From Gammaproteobacteria bacterium (GTDB taxonomy: Bacteria > Pseudomonadota > Gammaproteobacteria > Thiohalomonadales > Thiohalomonadaceae), in assembly GCA_014859545.1 (NCBI GenBank), contig JACUTZ010000007.1, forward strand, positions 1 through 34,695: 34,695 nucleotides of DNA. Reading direction: 5' to 3'. The notes under the pieces were generated by a model. That model saw only the letters and a list, made by a program, of their open reading frames with translations. It was not told the origin of the DNA and ran no database searches. The translations under genes were made by a program, and so were the position numbers. Shown here in pieces: positions 1 through 9,547 of this stretch (position 1 is the stretch's first letter; each line of letters starts with the position of its first letter).

Positions 1-55
1 ACCCGCGACCCCCGGCGTGACAGGCCGGTATTCTGACCAACTGAACTACCGCTCC
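1..55 (-). tRNA. tRNA-Asp (GTC), truncated by window edge
   Basis: The reverse complement starts GGAGCGGTAGTTCAG and carries the anticodon loop CTGTCAC, giving anticodon GTC for aspartate. D-arm, anticodon arm and the beginning of the T-arm are visible and closely match the gammaproteobacterial tRNA-Asp. The 3' part (rest of the T-arm, acceptor strand and CCA) lies outside the window. It follows tRNA-Val by 18 bases on the same strand, so the two are probably one transcript. Confidence 0.93.
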
Positions 56-73
56 GGAACATATGAGTCTTGA

Positions 74-149
74 TGGTGGGTGCTGCAGGGATCGAACCTG
101 CGACCCTCGCCTTGTAAGGGCGATGCTCTCCCAGCTGAGCTAAGCACCC
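74..149 (-). tRNA. tRNA-Val (TAC)
   Basis: The reverse complement folds as a complete 76-base tRNA. The acceptor stem pairs GGGTGCT with AGCACCC, the anticodon loop CTTACAA gives anticodon TAC (valine), the T-loop is TTCGATC, and CCA is encoded. It begins only 17 bases after the hupB stop codon with no hairpin terminator between, so it is probably processed from a hupB read-through transcript. Confidence 0.97.
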
Positions 150-166
150 GTGACTCAAGAGGCGCG

Positions 167-439
167 CTAGTTTACTGCATCCTTAAGCGCTTTACCAGCC
201 TTGAAGCTGGGATTCTTTGCGGCGGCGATTTCAATGGTGGCACCGGTGCGGGGATTACGGCCAGTACGGGCAGCACGCTCGCGAACCATAAAGCTGCCAA
301 AACCCACCAGATTGACAGTATCGCCATTCTTCAGTGCGCTGGTGATAGCGTCTACCATGGAATCCAGTGCACGGCCAGCAGCAGCCTTGGAGATGTCTGC
401 ACCGGATGCAATCGCGTCGATCATTTCGGATTTATTCAC
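167..439 (-). CDS. hupB: DNA-binding protein HU-beta
   Basis: Encodes a 90-residue HU-family nucleoid protein that binds and bends DNA as a dimer. The whole length matches the family: an N-terminal helical dimerisation part ([21 protein letters not shown]), the central GFGSF motif, then the DNA-contacting arm RTGRNPRTG with its tip proline, and the C-terminal end [11 protein letters not shown]. The start is a GTG at 439, preceded by an AGGGGA ribosome site; upstream ATG codons in frame would add 25 residues unlike any HU protein. It lies downstream of lon, the classic clpP-clpX-lon-hupB order, but has its own promoter behind the lon terminator. Two tRNA genes follow closely on the same strand. 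Confidence 0.97.
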   Translation of the reverse strand: MNKSEMIDAIASGADISKAAAGRALDSMVDAITSALKNGDTVNLVGFGSFMVRERAARTGRNPRTGATIEIAAAKNPSFKAGKALKDAVN

Positions 440-549
440 TGATGTTCCCCTTTCTTTGTGTGTATGTGTTGCCCAAGTGGGAGGCAACATACTTCTCCTG
501 AGATACCCCGTCAAACCTTGCGGTCAGCGGCATTAACAACTTGCCCGGT

Positions 550-579
550 TTTATACCAACAGGCCATTTGCACTGTCAA
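550..579 (-). promoter_or_regulatory. sigma70-type promoter of hupB
   Basis: On the minus strand TTGACA (574-579) is separated by 18 bases from TATAAA (550-555). This is a perfect -35 and a five-of-six -10, predicting transcription start near 543 and a leader of about 100 bases before the hupB GTG. It sits after the lon terminator, so hupB can be expressed independently of lon. The 317-base gap between hupB and lon otherwise holds only that terminator. Confidence 0.75.
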
Positions 580-710
580 GCAAGGGAAATGGATAGCTGG
601 ATTAGACAAACCCAGATTGTGACGAGGATTAACCACTTAGCTAATTATATTAAGGTGAAAAAAACTTTCTGTCATATACCGCTGCAGTCCATTTCCATCG
701 CCCACAAGAT

Positions 711-742
711 AAAAAAAACATGGCCACATCGCTGTGGCCATG
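711..742 (-). terminator. rho-independent terminator of lon
   Basis: A perfect ten-base-pair hairpin (CATGGCCACA, loop of four, TGTGGCCATG) at 719-742 is followed on the minus strand by eight T (711-718). It lies 15 bases after the lon stop codon. Confidence 0.93.
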
Positions 743-756
743 TCCGATAGTTTCGA

Positions 757-3180
757 TTAATGGGTGTGAATGGTGCTTGACTTTTCGCCGACAGGTTTGC
801 TTGTGGCATCCAGCAAATCCTCCGCGCTCAAGGGCTCCGGTTTGCGCACCAGGGCAATGTCAATGACCTCGTCGATCCATTTAACCGGGCGTATATCCAG
901 ATTACCCTTGATACTGTCAGGCACCTCTTCCAGGTTACGACGATTCTCCTCGGGTATCATCACTAGTTTGATCCCGCCACGATGGGCGGCCAGTAATTTT
1001 TCCTTCAGACCGCCGATGGGCAGTACCTCACCACGCAGGGTAATCTCCCCCGTCATCGCCACATCGGCCCGTACCGGGATCCCGGTCAGTGCCGAAACCA
1101 GTGCGGTACACATACCAATCCCGGCGCTGGGACCATCCTTGGGAATGGCACCCTCAGGCACATGAATATGGATATCCCTGTTTTCATAGAAATCAGGGCG
1201 TATCCCCAAGCTCGCAGCACGACTGCGCACCACGCTCATCGCCGCCTGGATCGATTCCTTCATCACATCACCCAACTGGCCGGTGATCACATGCTTGCCC
1301 TTGCCCGGTACCACAGCGGTTTCGATGCTGAGCAACTCACCACCAACCTCGGTCCAGGCCAGGCCGGTAACCTGACCGACTTGATCGCTCTCTTCAGCCA
1401 GACCATAGCGGAAACGACGCACACCCAGGTATTCGTTCAGATTATCCAGCTCGACCTTGACCTGCTTGGTCTCGCCTGCGGTCACCAGCTGCTTGACCAC
1501 CTTGCGACAGATCTTGGCAATCTCGCGCTGCAGGCTACGCACCCCGGCTTCGCGGGTATAGTAGCGGATCAGCCCTAACATCGCCTCATCACTGATCAGC
1601 AACTCCTCTTCACCAATGCCGTTGGCCTTTCGCTCCTTGGGGATCAGGTAGCGCTTGGCGATGTTCAGTTTCTCATCCTCGGTATAACCGGGGATGCGGA
1701 TCACCTCCATGCGGTCCAGCAGCGGGCCGGGGATATTCATCGAATTGGAGGTGGCAATAAACATCACATCGGACAGGTCGTAATCGACCTCCATGTAGTG
1801 GTCACTAAAGGTGTGATTCTGTTCCGGGTCCAGGACCTCTAACAGGGCGGATGCCGGATCGCCACGGAAATCCGAAGCCATCTTGTCGATTTCATCCAGC
1901 AGGAACAGTGGATTACGGGTGCCAACCTTGGAAAGATTCTGGATAATCTTGCCCGGCATCGAACCGATGTAGGTACGGCGATGGCCTCGGATCTCGGCCT
2001 CGTCACGCACCCCACCCAGGGCCATGCGGATAAACTTGCGATTGGTGGCACGGGCGATGGACTGCCCCAGCGAGGTCTTGCCTACACCGGGTGGTCCTAC
2101 CAGGCAGAGGATCGGCCCCTTGAGCTTCTTGACACGCTGCTGCACCGCCAGATACTCCAGGATACGTTCCTTGACCTTCTCCAGCCCGTAGTGGTCTTCC
2201 TCAAGCACCTGCTCGGCGCGGATAAGGTCGTGACGCACCTTGGACTTTTTCTTCCATGGCACCTGCACCAGCCAATCGATGTAGTTGCGCACCACGGTGG
2301 CTTCGGCCGACATCGGCGACATCATCTTCAGCTTGTTCAGTTCCGCAGCGGCCTTTTTATTGGCTTCGGCAGACATCCCAGCCTTTTCGATCTTTTGTTC
2401 CAGCTCTTCGATCTCATTGGGCGCCTCCTCCATCTCACCCAATTCTTTCTGAATCGCCTTCATTTGCTCATTCAGATAGTACTCGCGCTGGCTTTTCTCC
2501 ATCTGGCGTTTGACCCTGCCACGGATGCGCTTTTCCACCTGTAACAGATCCAGCTCGGACTCCATCAATGCAAGCAGGTGTTCAAAACGATCCCGCAGGT
2601 TGTCGATTTCAAGCACTTCCTGCTTTTCATCGATTTTCAGCGACATGTGCGCAGCGATGGTATCGACCAGGCGATGGGGATCTTCGATACCCGCCAGCGA
2701 GGTCAGCACTTCCGGAGGGATCTTCTTGTTCAGCTTGACGTATTGATCAAACTGATTGAGTACCGAGCGCGACAGCGCCTCGGCCTCGCGTTCTTCCAGG
2801 GACGGGGTCTCCAGCACCGAGATCCTGGCAGCAAAGTAATTTTCGGTATCGGTAAAACTATCGATGCGGGCACGACGACTGCCTTCCACCAGCACCTTGA
2901 CGGTGCCATCGGGCAATTTCAGCAGTTGCAGGATGCTGGATAGGGTGCCAATGCGGTAAATGTCGTCCTCGCTGGGGTCATCCTCAGAGGCGGCCTTCTG
3001 CGCTACCAGTAGAATTTCCTTGTTGGCAGCCATCGCCGCTTCCAGGGCGCGAATGGATTTATCTCGCCCGACAAACAGCGGGATCACCATGTGAGGATAG
3101 ACCACCACATCGCGCAACGGCAAAACCGGCAATTCCAGTGTTGTGTCGCGGGGTTCAGTACCCTTGTTCTCTGTGTCCAT
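757..3180 (-). CDS. lon: ATP-dependent protease La (Lon)
   Basis: Cytoplasmic AAA+ serine protease of 807 residues (E. coli 784) that degrades misfolded and specific regulatory proteins. The N-terminal substrate-binding domain begins with [16 protein letters not shown], followed by a coiled-coil region near residues 200-280. The AAA+ module has Walker [10 protein letters not shown] and a Walker B ending in LLDEIDK. The C-terminal protease domain has the catalytic serine in [11 protein letters not shown] (Ser685) and the catalytic lysine in [12 protein letters not shown] (Lys728), the usual Ser-Lys dyad 43 residues apart. The tail after the protease domain is slightly longer than in E. coli and ends STIHTH. 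It is downstream of clpX but separated by a terminator and a possible heat-shock promoter. Confidence 0.98.
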   Translation of the reverse strand: MDTENKGTEPRDTTLELPVLPLRDVVVYPHMVIPLFVGRDKSIRALEAAMAANKEILLVAQKAASEDDPSEDDIYRIGTLSSILQLLKLPDGTVKVLVEGSRRARIDSFTDTENYFAARISVLETPSLEEREAEALSRSVLNQFDQYVKLNKKIPPEVLTSLAGIEDPHRLVDTIAAHMSLKIDEKQEVLEIDNLRDRFEHLLALMESELDLLQVEKRIRGRVKRQMEKSQREYYLNEQMKAIQKELGEMEEAPNEIEELEQKIEKAGMSAEANKKAAAELNKLKMMSPMSAEATVVRNYIDWLVQVPWKKKSKVRHDLIRAEQVLEEDHYGLEKVKERILEYLAVQQRVKKLKGPILCLVGPPGVGKTSLGQSIARATNRKFIRMALGGVRDEAEIRGHRRTYIGSMPGKIIQNLSKVGTRNPLFLLDEIDKMASDFRGDPASALLEVLDPEQNHTFSDHYMEVDYDLSDVMFIATSNSMNIPGPLLDRMEVIRIPGYTEDEKLNIAKRYLIPKERKANGIGEEELLISDEAMLGLIRYYTREAGVRSLQREIAKICRKVVKQLVTAGETKQVKVELDNLNEYLGVRRFRYGLAEESDQVGQVTGLAWTEVGGELLSIETAVVPGKGKHVITGQLGDVMKESIQAAMSVVRSRAASLGIRPDFYENRDIHIHVPEGAIPKDGPSAGIGMCTALVSALTGIPVRADVAMTGEITLRGEVLPIGGLKEKLLAAHRGGIKLVMIPEENRRNLEEVPDSIKGNLDIRPVKWIDEVIDIALVRKPEPLSAEDLLDATSKPVGEKSSTIHTH

Positions 3181-3273
3181 GGGGTATTCCTCTCATATCG
3201 GCAAGCAAATGCGTTGAATTGGTCGCTGCACGGGGTTGGCGGGACAGACCCGAATCAACCGGGCACACTCTCA

Positions 3274-3302
3274 TGATGTGGACATTTGCGGGGTGAATCA
3301 AG
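3274..3302 (-). promoter_or_regulatory. possible sigma32-type promoter of lon
   Basis: On the minus strand CTTGATT (3296-3302) is followed after 14 bases by CCACATCA (3274-3281). This resembles the heat-shock consensus CTTGAAA / CCCCATNT at five positions in each half. lon is heat-shock controlled in E. coli, so the place is right, but the match is imperfect and I treat it as tentative. Confidence 0.4.
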
Positions 3303-3420
3303 CACAACGACAGGACTATGACGATAAATATCTACACCGAATGCCCCCGCCAGGGTATTGCCAAGCCTCATCCAGCCCATAGCTCAGTCCGGCCAGGCAC
3401 AAGCCTGGATGGCATTCTAA

Positions 3421-3449
3421 AACAAAAAGGGGCGGTAAAGCCGCCCCTT
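3421..3449 (-). terminator. rho-independent terminator of clpX
   Basis: GGGGCGG (3429-3435) pairs with CCGCCCC (3441-3447) around a five-base loop. On the minus strand the stem is followed by TTTTTGTT. It lies about 30 bases after the clpX stop, separating clpX from lon. A second hairpin without a T-run (CCAGGC/GCCTGG, 3393-3408) follows. Confidence 0.88.
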
Positions 3450-3477
3450 GATGTCAGTACTGAGCCAAACAGGCAAC

Positions 3478-4761
3478 TCAGTCTGCAGAGGCCCGGCTGG
3501 CCGGCTCCGCGTTTTTGTAGATCATCAGTGGCTCGGCCTCGCCATCGATCACCCCTTCGTCCACCACCACCTTGTTGACCCCCTCCAGCGAAGGCAGGTC
3601 ATACATGGTATCCAGCAGGGTCGATTCCAGGATCGAACGTAGCCCACGAGCACCGGTTTTGCGCTTCATTGCCTTGCGGGCAACCGCACGCAGTGCTTCC
3701 TCACGGAATTCCAGTTCCACGTCCTCCATCTCGAACAGCTTGGCATACTGCTTGAGCAGGGCATTTTTTGGCTCGGTCAGGATCTGGATCAGGGCATCCT
3801 CATCCAGTTCCTCAAGGGTGGCATGTACCGGCAGTCGACCGACAAACTCGGGGATCAGGCCGTATTGCACCAGGTCCTCCGGTTCCATGGCCTTGAGCAG
3901 ATCACCGGTGTTGCGGTCCTCGTTCTTGCTCTTGACCTCGGCGGAAAAGCCGATCCCGCCCTTCTCGGAACGATTGCGCACCACCCGTTCCAGACCGGCA
4001 AAGGCACCACCACAGATAAACAGGATATTGGCCGTATTGACCTGCAGGAACTCCTGTTGCGGGTGCTTGCGACCACCCTGCGGTGGTACCGAGGCCACGG
4101 TGCCTTCGATCAGCTTGAGCAGGGCCTGTTGGACCCCTTCACCGGAGACATCGCGGGTGATAGAAGGATTGTCTGACTTGCGTGAGATCTTGTCGATCTC
4201 ATCGATGTAGACGATCCCGGTTTGTGCCTTTTCCACATCGTAGTCGCATTTTTGCAGCAGCTTCTGGATGATGTTTTCCACATCCTCGCCCACATAACCG
4301 GCCTCGGTCAGGGTGGTGGCATCGGCGATGGTGAAAGGCACATTCAGCAGCCGGGCCAAGGTCTCTGCCAGCAGGGTCTTGCCGCTACCGGTGGGACCAA
4401 TCAGCAGGATATTGCTCTTGGCCAGTTCCACTTCGTCCTTTTTCTGACCAACGTCGAGGCGCTTGTAGTGATTGTAAACCGCCACCGACAGCACCTTCTT
4501 GGCGCTACGCTGGCCGATCACATACTCATCGAGAATCGCGTTAATCTCGTGGGGAGTGGGCAGCTTCTTGTGACCACTGCCCATGGATTCTTCCTGGATT
4601 TCCTCACGAATAATGTCATTACACAGTTCAACACATTCATCGCAGATGAACACGGAGGGACCTGCAATCAGCTTGCGCACTTCATGCTGGCTTTTGCCAC
4701 AAAAAGAGCAATACAGCAGCTTGCCCTTGTCGTCGCCCTTACTGGTCGTATTCTCACTCAT
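3478..4761 (-). CDS. clpX: ClpXP protease ATPase subunit ClpX
   Basis: AAA+ unfoldase of 427 residues (E. coli 424) that recognises tagged substrates, unfolds them and feeds them into ClpP. The N-terminal zinc-binding domain has four cysteines in two CxxC pairs (Cys18, Cys21, Cys40, Cys43). Walker A GPTGSGKT is at residues 122-129 and Walker B contains VYIDEIDK. The pore loop GYVGED, the GRKHP loop and the ClpP-docking IGF loop (GGIGFSAEV) are all present, so it should couple to the ClpP encoded 90 bases upstream. The C-terminal part has the sensor-2 motif GARGLRS. The gene ends at a strong terminator and probably shares a transcript with clpP and tig. Confidence 0.98.
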   Translation of the reverse strand: MSENTTSKGDDKGKLLYCSFCGKSQHEVRKLIAGPSVFICDECVELCNDIIREEIQEESMGSGHKKLPTPHEINAILDEYVIGQRSAKKVLSVAVYNHYKRLDVGQKKDEVELAKSNILLIGPTGSGKTLLAETLARLLNVPFTIADATTLTEAGYVGEDVENIIQKLLQKCDYDVEKAQTGIVYIDEIDKISRKSDNPSITRDVSGEGVQQALLKLIEGTVASVPPQGGRKHPQQEFLQVNTANILFICGGAFAGLERVVRNRSEKGGIGFSAEVKSKNEDRNTGDLLKAMEPEDLVQYGLIPEFVGRLPVHATLEELDEDALIQILTEPKNALLKQYAKLFEMEDVELEFREEALRAVARKAMKRKTGARGLRSILESTLLDTMYDLPSLEGVNKVVVDEGVIDGEAEPLMIYKNAEPASRASAD

Positions 4762-4851
4762 GACCTGTTCCTGTCTGGCTGATTTTGGTTACAACATGCC
4801 CAGTTTAGGCATATTTTTCAAGTCTCGCACCCGGTTACGGGACGACAAGAC

Positions 4852-5490
4852 TTATTCGGCAGCAGTCGTGCGACGATCCAGCACCTTGTCGATCAGGCCA
4901 AATTCCACCGCCTGCTGGCCACTCATGAAATTATCCCGCTCGGTGTCGGTCTGGATACGCTCCATCGACTGACCGGAATGGTTGGCCAGGATGCGATTCA
5001 GTTGTTCACGTACCTTGAGGATCTCCCGTGCATGGATCTCGATGTCGGTGGCCTGCCCCTGATAACCACCCAGCGGCTGATGGATCATCACCCGCCCATG
5101 GGGCAGTGAGAAACGCTTGCCTGCAGCACCCGCGGCCAACAACACCGCCCCCATACTGGCCGCCATGCCGATACACATGGTGCTGACCTCGGGTTTGATG
5201 AACTGCATGGTGTCGTAGATCGCCAGACCGGCACTCACCGATCCACCAGGGGAATTGATGTACAGGTGAATATCCTTATCCGGGTTTTCGGATTCCAGGA
5301 ACAGCAACTGGGCGACGATTAGGTTGGCCATGTGATCTTCGATCGGCCCGACCACAAAGATGACCCGCTCCTTGAGCAGTCGCGAGTAAATATCATAGGC
5401 CCGTTCACCACGGGAGGTTTGCTCCACCACCATGGGTACCAGACCCAGATTCTGGGTGTGTTGCGCACCGTGTTTGCTGTTATCGATCAT
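4852..5490 (-). CDS. clpP: ATP-dependent Clp protease proteolytic subunit
   Basis: Serine peptidase of 212 residues that assembles into a double heptameric barrel and degrades substrates delivered by ClpX. The catalytic triad is visible as Ser112 (GMAASMGA), His137 ([10 protein letters not shown]) and Asp186 (TERDNFM). All three are shifted by 15 from the mature E. coli numbering, consistent with a propeptide of about 15 residues removed by self-cleavage. The oxyanion motif NSPGGSV is at residues 79-85. It lies 42 bases after tig and 90 bases before clpX, the standard order, and no separate promoter is evident. Confidence 0.98.
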   Translation of the reverse strand: MIDNSKHGAQHTQNLGLVPMVVEQTSRGERAYDIYSRLLKERVIFVVGPIEDHMANLIVAQLLFLESENPDKDIHLYINSPGGSVSAGLAIYDTMQFIKPEVSTMCIGMAASMGAVLLAAGAAGKRFSLPHGRVMIHQPLGGYQGQATDIEIHAREILKVREQLNRILANHSGQSMERIQTDTERDNFMSGQQAVEFGLIDKVLDRRTTAAE

Positions 5491-5532
5491 CCGCTTGTGT
5501 TCCTCATCTACAGTAAAGCTATTCGGGTAGGA

Positions 5533-6831
5533 TCAGCTCCGGCCCATTAGCGCATCGAAACTGCCCTGCTTTTCGGTCACCTTGGCCTGAGCATAAACCC
5601 AGTCGACCACTGCGTCTTCCAGGGCCAGACCTTCAATCTGGGCCAGGCGCTGCTTGTCTGCGTAATGCCAGTCGATCACTTCCTGTGGATCGTCGTAGGT
5701 CACCGCAAGCTCTTCGACCTTGGCGCGTACGGCAGCCTCATCGGCCTTGATCGCCTTGCTCTTGATCAGCTCGGAGAGGATCAGCCCCAGGGCCACACGA
5801 CGCTCGGCCTGACCATGGAACAGGGAGGCATCCAGGTCTGCCCCACTCTTGCCCTTGGGCACGTGCATCTGCTGCAGCATCTGCTGCTTGAGGTTTTCGG
5901 CCTCCTGCTCGATCAGTGCCTGCGGCAGATCAATCTTGTTCATTTCCAACAGCTTATCCATCACCTGTTGCTTGTTCTTGGCACTCAGGGCCTGCTTGAG
6001 CTCGCGCTCCATATTCTGGCGCACCTCATTACGAAGGGATTCCATGCTGCCATCACCCACTCCAAAAGAGCTAGCAAATGCCTCGTCCAGCTCCGGCAAC
6101 TGGGGCTCTTCCACACTATTGACCGACACCTGGAACTGCACCGGCTTGCCGGCGACTTCCTTATGGGCATAGTCTTCCGGGAACTGCAGGTCGAGTACGA
6201 TCTCTTCCCCGGACTTGGCACCGATCAGGCCCTTTTCAAAACCTTCGATCATCCGCCCGGAGCCGATGGTCACCTGCACCCCTTCCCCGGAGTTACCGGC
6301 AAACTCTTTGCCTTCAATGGTGCCCGTGAAATTGATATTCAAGCGGTCATCCTTTTTTGCCTTGCGCTTGACCGGTTTCCACTCGGTGCGCTGGGCGCGC
6401 AGATTATCGATCATCTTATCGAGATCCGCGTCGGTCACCTCGGCAACCTGTTTTTCCAGGGCAAGTCCGCTCAGTTCAGCCAGCTCGGGCTCCGGCATCA
6501 CCTCAAAGATGGCCACATAACGGAAACCCTGCTCCCCTTCGGCCTGGGCAGGCTCGATCTTGGGCATCCCGGCAGGATTGAGCTTTTCCTGATTGACCGC
6601 CTCGAAATAACTGCGCTGGATCACTTCACCCAGCACCTCATCTCGCACCTGGGCACCGTATTGCTGGGCAACCACCTTCATCGGTACCTTACCAGGACGG
6701 AAACCTTTGATCTTGGCGGTTCTGGCCAGGCGCGCCAGACGATTGGCAACTTCGCCAGTGATACGATCTTCAGGGATCTCTACGGTCATACGGCGCTCGA
6801 GGCCACCGGTCGCCTCAACTGAAACCTGCAT
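5533..6831 (-). CDS. tig: trigger factor, ribosome-bound chaperone
   Basis: Ribosome-associated chaperone and peptidyl-prolyl isomerase of 432 residues, the same size as in E. coli. The ribosome-docking signature GFRPGKVP spans residues 43-50 (Phe44, Arg45). The FKBP-type isomerase domain lies around residues 155-245 and contains NFTGTIEGKEF and GSGRMIEGFE. The remainder is the helical C-terminal chaperone domain. The ATG at 6831 has a GAGGAG ribosome site seven bases upstream. It is the first protein gene of the tig-clpP-clpX run and is preceded by a tRNA-Leu gene 75 bases upstream with no T-rich terminator between, so read-through from the tRNA promoter is possible. Confidence 0.98.
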   Translation of the reverse strand: MQVSVEATGGLERRMTVEIPEDRITGEVANRLARLARTAKIKGFRPGKVPMKVVAQQYGAQVRDEVLGEVIQRSYFEAVNQEKLNPAGMPKIEPAQAEGEQGFRYVAIFEVMPEPELAELSGLALEKQVAEVTDADLDKMIDNLRAQRTEWKPVKRKAKKDDRLNINFTGTIEGKEFAGNSGEGVQVTIGSGRMIEGFEKGLIGAKSGEEIVLDLQFPEDYAHKEVAGKPVQFQVSVNSVEEPQLPELDEAFASSFGVGDGSMESLRNEVRQNMERELKQALSAKNKQQVMDKLLEMNKIDLPQALIEQEAENLKQQMLQQMHVPKGKSGADLDASLFHGQAERRVALGLILSELIKSKAIKADEAAVRAKVEELAVTYDDPQEVIDWHYADKQRLAQIEGLALEDAVVDWVYAQAKVTEKQGSFDALMGRS

Positions 6832-6906
6832 GTTTGCTCCTCAACATTCAATCAGAAAAGTGATGGTTACGCATGCAGCCACCCCAACGGGTCGCTGCCA
6901 GGAAAA

Positions 6907-6991
<85 letters not shown>

Positions 6992-7037
6992 ATGAAAATG
7001 CACAGCCCCTACGTGAGGCAGGGGCAATAGTCGAAGG

Positions 7038-7043
7038 ATTATA
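7038..7043 (-). promoter_or_regulatory. -10 element upstream of tRNA-Leu
   Basis: A perfect TATAAT on the minus strand places a transcription start near 7030, about 40 bases before tRNA-Leu. No good -35 is seen at 16-18 bases spacing. The short leader would contain a six-base-pair hairpin (7005-7010 with 7020-7025) that lacks a T-run and is therefore not a terminator. Confidence 0.5.
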
Positions 7044-7105
7044 CCTTATTGGCTTTCAGATTAGGACACCCGCATGGCGAATTATCCATATCCGATCGAC
7101 AGGCA

Positions 7106-7140
7106 ATAAAAAGGCGGTGTCCGTCTTTGCGAACACCGCC
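7106..7140 (-). terminator. rho-independent terminator after tRNA-Lys
   Basis: GGCGGTGT (7113-7120) pairs perfectly with ACACCGCC (7133-7140) around a 12-base loop. On the minus strand the stem is followed by TTTTT (7108-7112). It lies 20 bases beyond the 3' end of tRNA-Lys and separates it from the tRNA-Leu/tig unit. Confidence 0.88.
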
Positions 7141-7160
7141 GTTACACTGCTTAAGAAATT

Positions 7161-7236
<76 letters not shown>

Positions 7237-7251
7237 CAGGAAAGGAGGCGC

Positions 7252-7280
7252 ATTTAATCAGAGTTCGCCGATCAATGCAA
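7252..7280 (-). promoter_or_regulatory. probable promoter of tRNA-Lys
   Basis: On the minus strand TTGCAT (7275-7280) is followed after 17 bases by TTAAAT (7252-7257), then a G+C-rich stretch GCGCC where the discriminator would be, as is usual for stable-RNA promoters. The predicted start is a few bases before the tRNA. Confidence 0.45.
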
Positions 7281-7298
7281 GCCTGTTTTGCACGGTTT

Positions 7299-7679
7299 TC
7301 AGGCGGCCTGTACCGGGACGGTATTGCCGGTGCGGATCACCTCATTGCGCTCGTTCAAATAGACCAGCACAGGCTTGTGACGGGTCATTTCCTGGGCATC
7401 CAGCGCCACATAGGCACAGATAATCACGATATCGCCCGGATTGGCCTTGTGAGCCGCCGCGCCATTGACCGAGATCAGCCCGGAGCCATCCTCGGCGCGG
7501 ATCGCATAGGTGGTAAAGCGCTCACCATTGGTCACATTGTAGATTTCGATCTGTTCGTATTCCCGGATCCCGGAAAGCTCCAGCAGCTTGCCGTCGATCG
7601 CACAGGAACCCTCGTATTCCAGTTCGGAATGGGTCACACGGGCACGGTGCAGCTTGGCCTTGAGCATGGTACAAAACAT
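7299..7679 (-). CDS. panD: aspartate 1-decarboxylase
   Basis: Pyruvoyl-dependent enzyme that converts L-aspartate to beta-alanine for pantothenate synthesis; 126 residues, as in E. coli. The self-cleavage site is intact: Tyr22-Glu23-Gly24-Ser25 followed by Cys-Ala-Ile, where Ser25 becomes the pyruvoyl group. Also present are the Lys9/His11 region ([11 protein letters not shown]), the conserved VTNGERF and the segment [14 protein letters not shown]. Unlike panB and panC, which overlap each other, panD starts 200 bases after panC and has its own promoter. AGGAAG lies ten bases before the ATG. Confidence 0.97.
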   Translation of the reverse strand: MFCTMLKAKLHRARVTHSELEYEGSCAIDGKLLELSGIREYEQIEIYNVTNGERFTTYAIRAEDGSGLISVNGAAAHKANPGDIVIICAYVALDAQEMTRHKPVLVYLNERNEVIRTGNTVPVQAA

Positions 7680-7715
7680 CGTCTGTCCGCTTCCTAGGTG
7701 TCAATCAGACCCGCC

Positions 7716-7744
7716 ATTATGCCGACTTGCGCAGGGCAGTTCAA
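7716..7744 (-). promoter_or_regulatory. sigma70-type promoter of panD
   Basis: On the minus strand TTGAAC (7739-7744) is separated by 17 bases from CATAAT (7716-7721). Each element matches consensus at five (-10) or four to five (-35) positions. The predicted start near 7709 leaves a leader of about 30 bases. The rest of the 200-base panC-panD gap shows only a 12-base palindrome, CTGGATATCCAG (7776-7787), with no known role and no clear panC terminator. Confidence 0.65.
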
Positions 7745-7879
7745 CGCTGCAGGTATATCCTCAGCTCGGTCTCATCTGGATATCCAGCAGACAACAAAAG
7801 CTTTTTACCGGATTATCTCCAGATATTAATCAGCTGCCCCGGGCTTCGTATCCGGATCTCACGCTGGGTATAGAGGATT

Positions 7880-8740
7880 CTACCCGCCAGACAGCGCCAG
7901 GCGCAGGTTATCGATCAGGCGTGCACGCCCCAGATAGGCGGCTGCCAGGATCACCAGTTCGGTGTCCCCTGTCACCGCCGGGCGCAGATCCCCACGACAA
8001 CGAATACTGACATAGTCAGGGCGCAGTCCCGCCTCCTCCAGCAAGCGCATCCCCTCAGCTTGCAGGGCAGCAAAATCCTGCTCACCGGCCTGAAGTCGCC
8101 CGGCCAGCCGCTGCAGAGTCCGATACAGGGCCGGCGCCTGCTGGCGCTGCTCGGGTGTCAGATAGGCATTGCGGGAACTCATCGCCAGGCCATCGGCCTC
8201 ACGCACCGTGTCAACCCCGAGCAGGCGCACCGGGATATTCAGATCCCGTACCATGCGCTGCAATACCCGCAACTGCTGATAATCCTTGCGCCCCAAACAG
8301 GCCAGGTCCGGCTGGACCAGGTTAAACAACTTGCACACCACCGTGGCGACCCCGTCAAAATGGCCGGGGCGACTGGCTCCGCAGAGGATCTCGCCCAGTT
8401 CCGGCGGCACCGTGACCCGGCAGATCGCCTTACGACCATGGGGATAGATAAGCTCTTCAGCGGGCAGGAACAAGAGATCCACCCCGGCCAGTTCCAGGGC
8501 GCTGGCATCCTCGGCCGGGGTTCGGGGATAGGCCGCCAGGTCTTCACCGGCGGCAAATTGCAGGGGATTAACAAAGATGCTGACCACGACCCGTTCGGCC
8601 TGCTGGCGTGCGACCTCAACCAGCCGCAGATGGCCCGCATGCAGATTGCCCATGGTCGGGACAAAGGCGATGCGATCCCCCGCCCGGCGCCAGGCTGCCA
8701 ACTGCTGTCGCAGCGGGGCCGTCTCGGCACATACCAGCAT
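7880..8740 (-). CDS. panC: pantothenate synthetase
   Basis: Condenses pantoate and beta-alanine with ATP through a pantoyl-adenylate, the last step of pantothenate synthesis; about 286 residues. Nucleotidyltransferase motifs are clear: [10 protein letters not shown] (HxGH-type), [11 protein letters not shown], the segment GRKDYQQL, and the KMSKS-like MSSRNAYL. The ATG at 8740 shares one base with the panB stop codon (TGATG), implying translational coupling; a TTG one codon upstream is less likely. With PanB upstream and PanD downstream the whole route from ketoisovalerate and aspartate is covered except ketopantoate reductase (panE), which is not in the window. Confidence 0.97.
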   Translation of the reverse strand: MLVCAETAPLRQQLAAWRRAGDRIAFVPTMGNLHAGHLRLVEVARQQAERVVVSIFVNPLQFAAGEDLAAYPRTPAEDASALELAGVDLLFLPAEELIYPHGRKAICRVTVPPELGEILCGASRPGHFDGVATVVCKLFNLVQPDLACLGRKDYQQLRVLQRMVRDLNIPVRLLGVDTVREADGLAMSSRNAYLTPEQRQQAPALYRTLQRLAGRLQAGEQDFAALQAEGMRLLEEAGLRPDYVSIRCRGDLRPAVTGDTELVILAAAYLGRARLIDNLRLALSGG

Positions 8741-9537
8741 CAATCAAAGCCCTGCTCAGGGCCTGGGAAGTCGCCGCGGCGCACCGCGGCCACATAGGCC
8801 TCGATGGCAGCTGGAATACTGCCCGCTTGCTGGAGAAAATCCTGGGAAAAACTCGGTCGCTTGCCAGGGGTGATCCCCAGCATGTCGTACAACACCAACA
8901 CCTGGCCATCGGTGCCTGCCCCGGCACCAATCCCAATCACCGGGATCTGCAAGGCCTCGGTAACGCGCTTGGCCAGGCCCCGGGGCACACATTCCAGCAC
9001 CAAAAGATCGGCCCCGGCGGCCTGCAGGGCCCTGGCATCGGCCAGGATGCGGGCCGCATCGACCTCGCTACGGCCCTGGACCTTGTATCCGCCCAGCTTG
9101 TGCACCGACTGGGGCAGCAGGCCCAAATGGGCACAGACCGGCACCCCCATCGAGGACAGGCGCGCCACAATCTCGACCACCTCGGCGCCCCCCTCCAGCT
9201 TGACCATTTGTGCCCCACCTTCCTTCATCAGTCGCGCGGCACTGTGCAGGGCCTGTTCGGCGCTGGTGTAGCTCATAAAGGGCAGGTCACTGATCACCAT
9301 CGCTCGCTGGCTGCCGCGGCACACCATCGCGGTGTGGTAGACCATCTCGTCCAGACTCACCGGCAAGGTACTGGGCTGGCCCTGCACCACCATCCCCAGG
9401 GAATCACCCACCAGCAGGATATCCACCCCGGCGGCATCCAGGATATGGGCAAAACTGGCGTCATAGGCGGTCAACAGCGCGATCCGCTCGCGCTGCTGTT
9501 TCATTTGCTGTAATCGGCTCAGGCTGATACGGGACAT
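8740..9537 (-). CDS. panB: 3-methyl-2-oxobutanoate hydroxymethyltransferase
   Basis: Transfers a one-carbon unit from methylene-tetrahydrofolate to ketoisovalerate to form ketopantoate, the first committed pantothenate step. The 265-residue protein matches the E. coli length (264). The metal-binding Asp45 lies in [10 protein letters not shown], a second acidic ligand in [10 protein letters not shown], and KLEGG and the catalytic glutamate region LVLECVP are present, along with [14 protein letters not shown]. The start at 9537 is preceded by AGAGAGG; the longer frame upstream has no homologous residues. It is adjacent to folK and uses a folate cofactor. It is coupled to panC by a one-base overlap. 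Confidence 0.97.
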   Translation of the reverse strand: MSRISLSRLQQMKQQRERIALLTAYDASFAHILDAAGVDILLVGDSLGMVVQGQPSTLPVSLDEMVYHTAMVCRGSQRAMVISDLPFMSYTSAEQALHSAARLMKEGGAQMVKLEGGAEVVEIVARLSSMGVPVCAHLGLLPQSVHKLGGYKVQGRSEVDAARILADARALQAAGADLLVLECVPRGLAKRVTEALQIPVIGIGAGAGTDGQVLVLYDMLGITPGKRPSFSQDFLQQAGSIPAAIEAYVAAVRRGDFPGPEQGFD

Positions 9538-9547
9538 CTGGACCTCT

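Noticed and set aside
5665-6822. 385-codon open frame antisense to tig
   Set aside because: It lies wholly opposite a well-conserved gene, has no motif and a low-complexity Leu/His-rich translation; it is a by-product of codon bias.
7005-7025. GCCCCT/AGGGGC hairpin as a terminator
   Set aside because: No T-run follows on either strand; it probably only lies in the tRNA-Leu leader.
7776-7787. CTGGATATCCAG palindrome as an operator
   Set aside because: A single 12-base palindrome with no second copy nearby is not enough evidence for a regulatory site.
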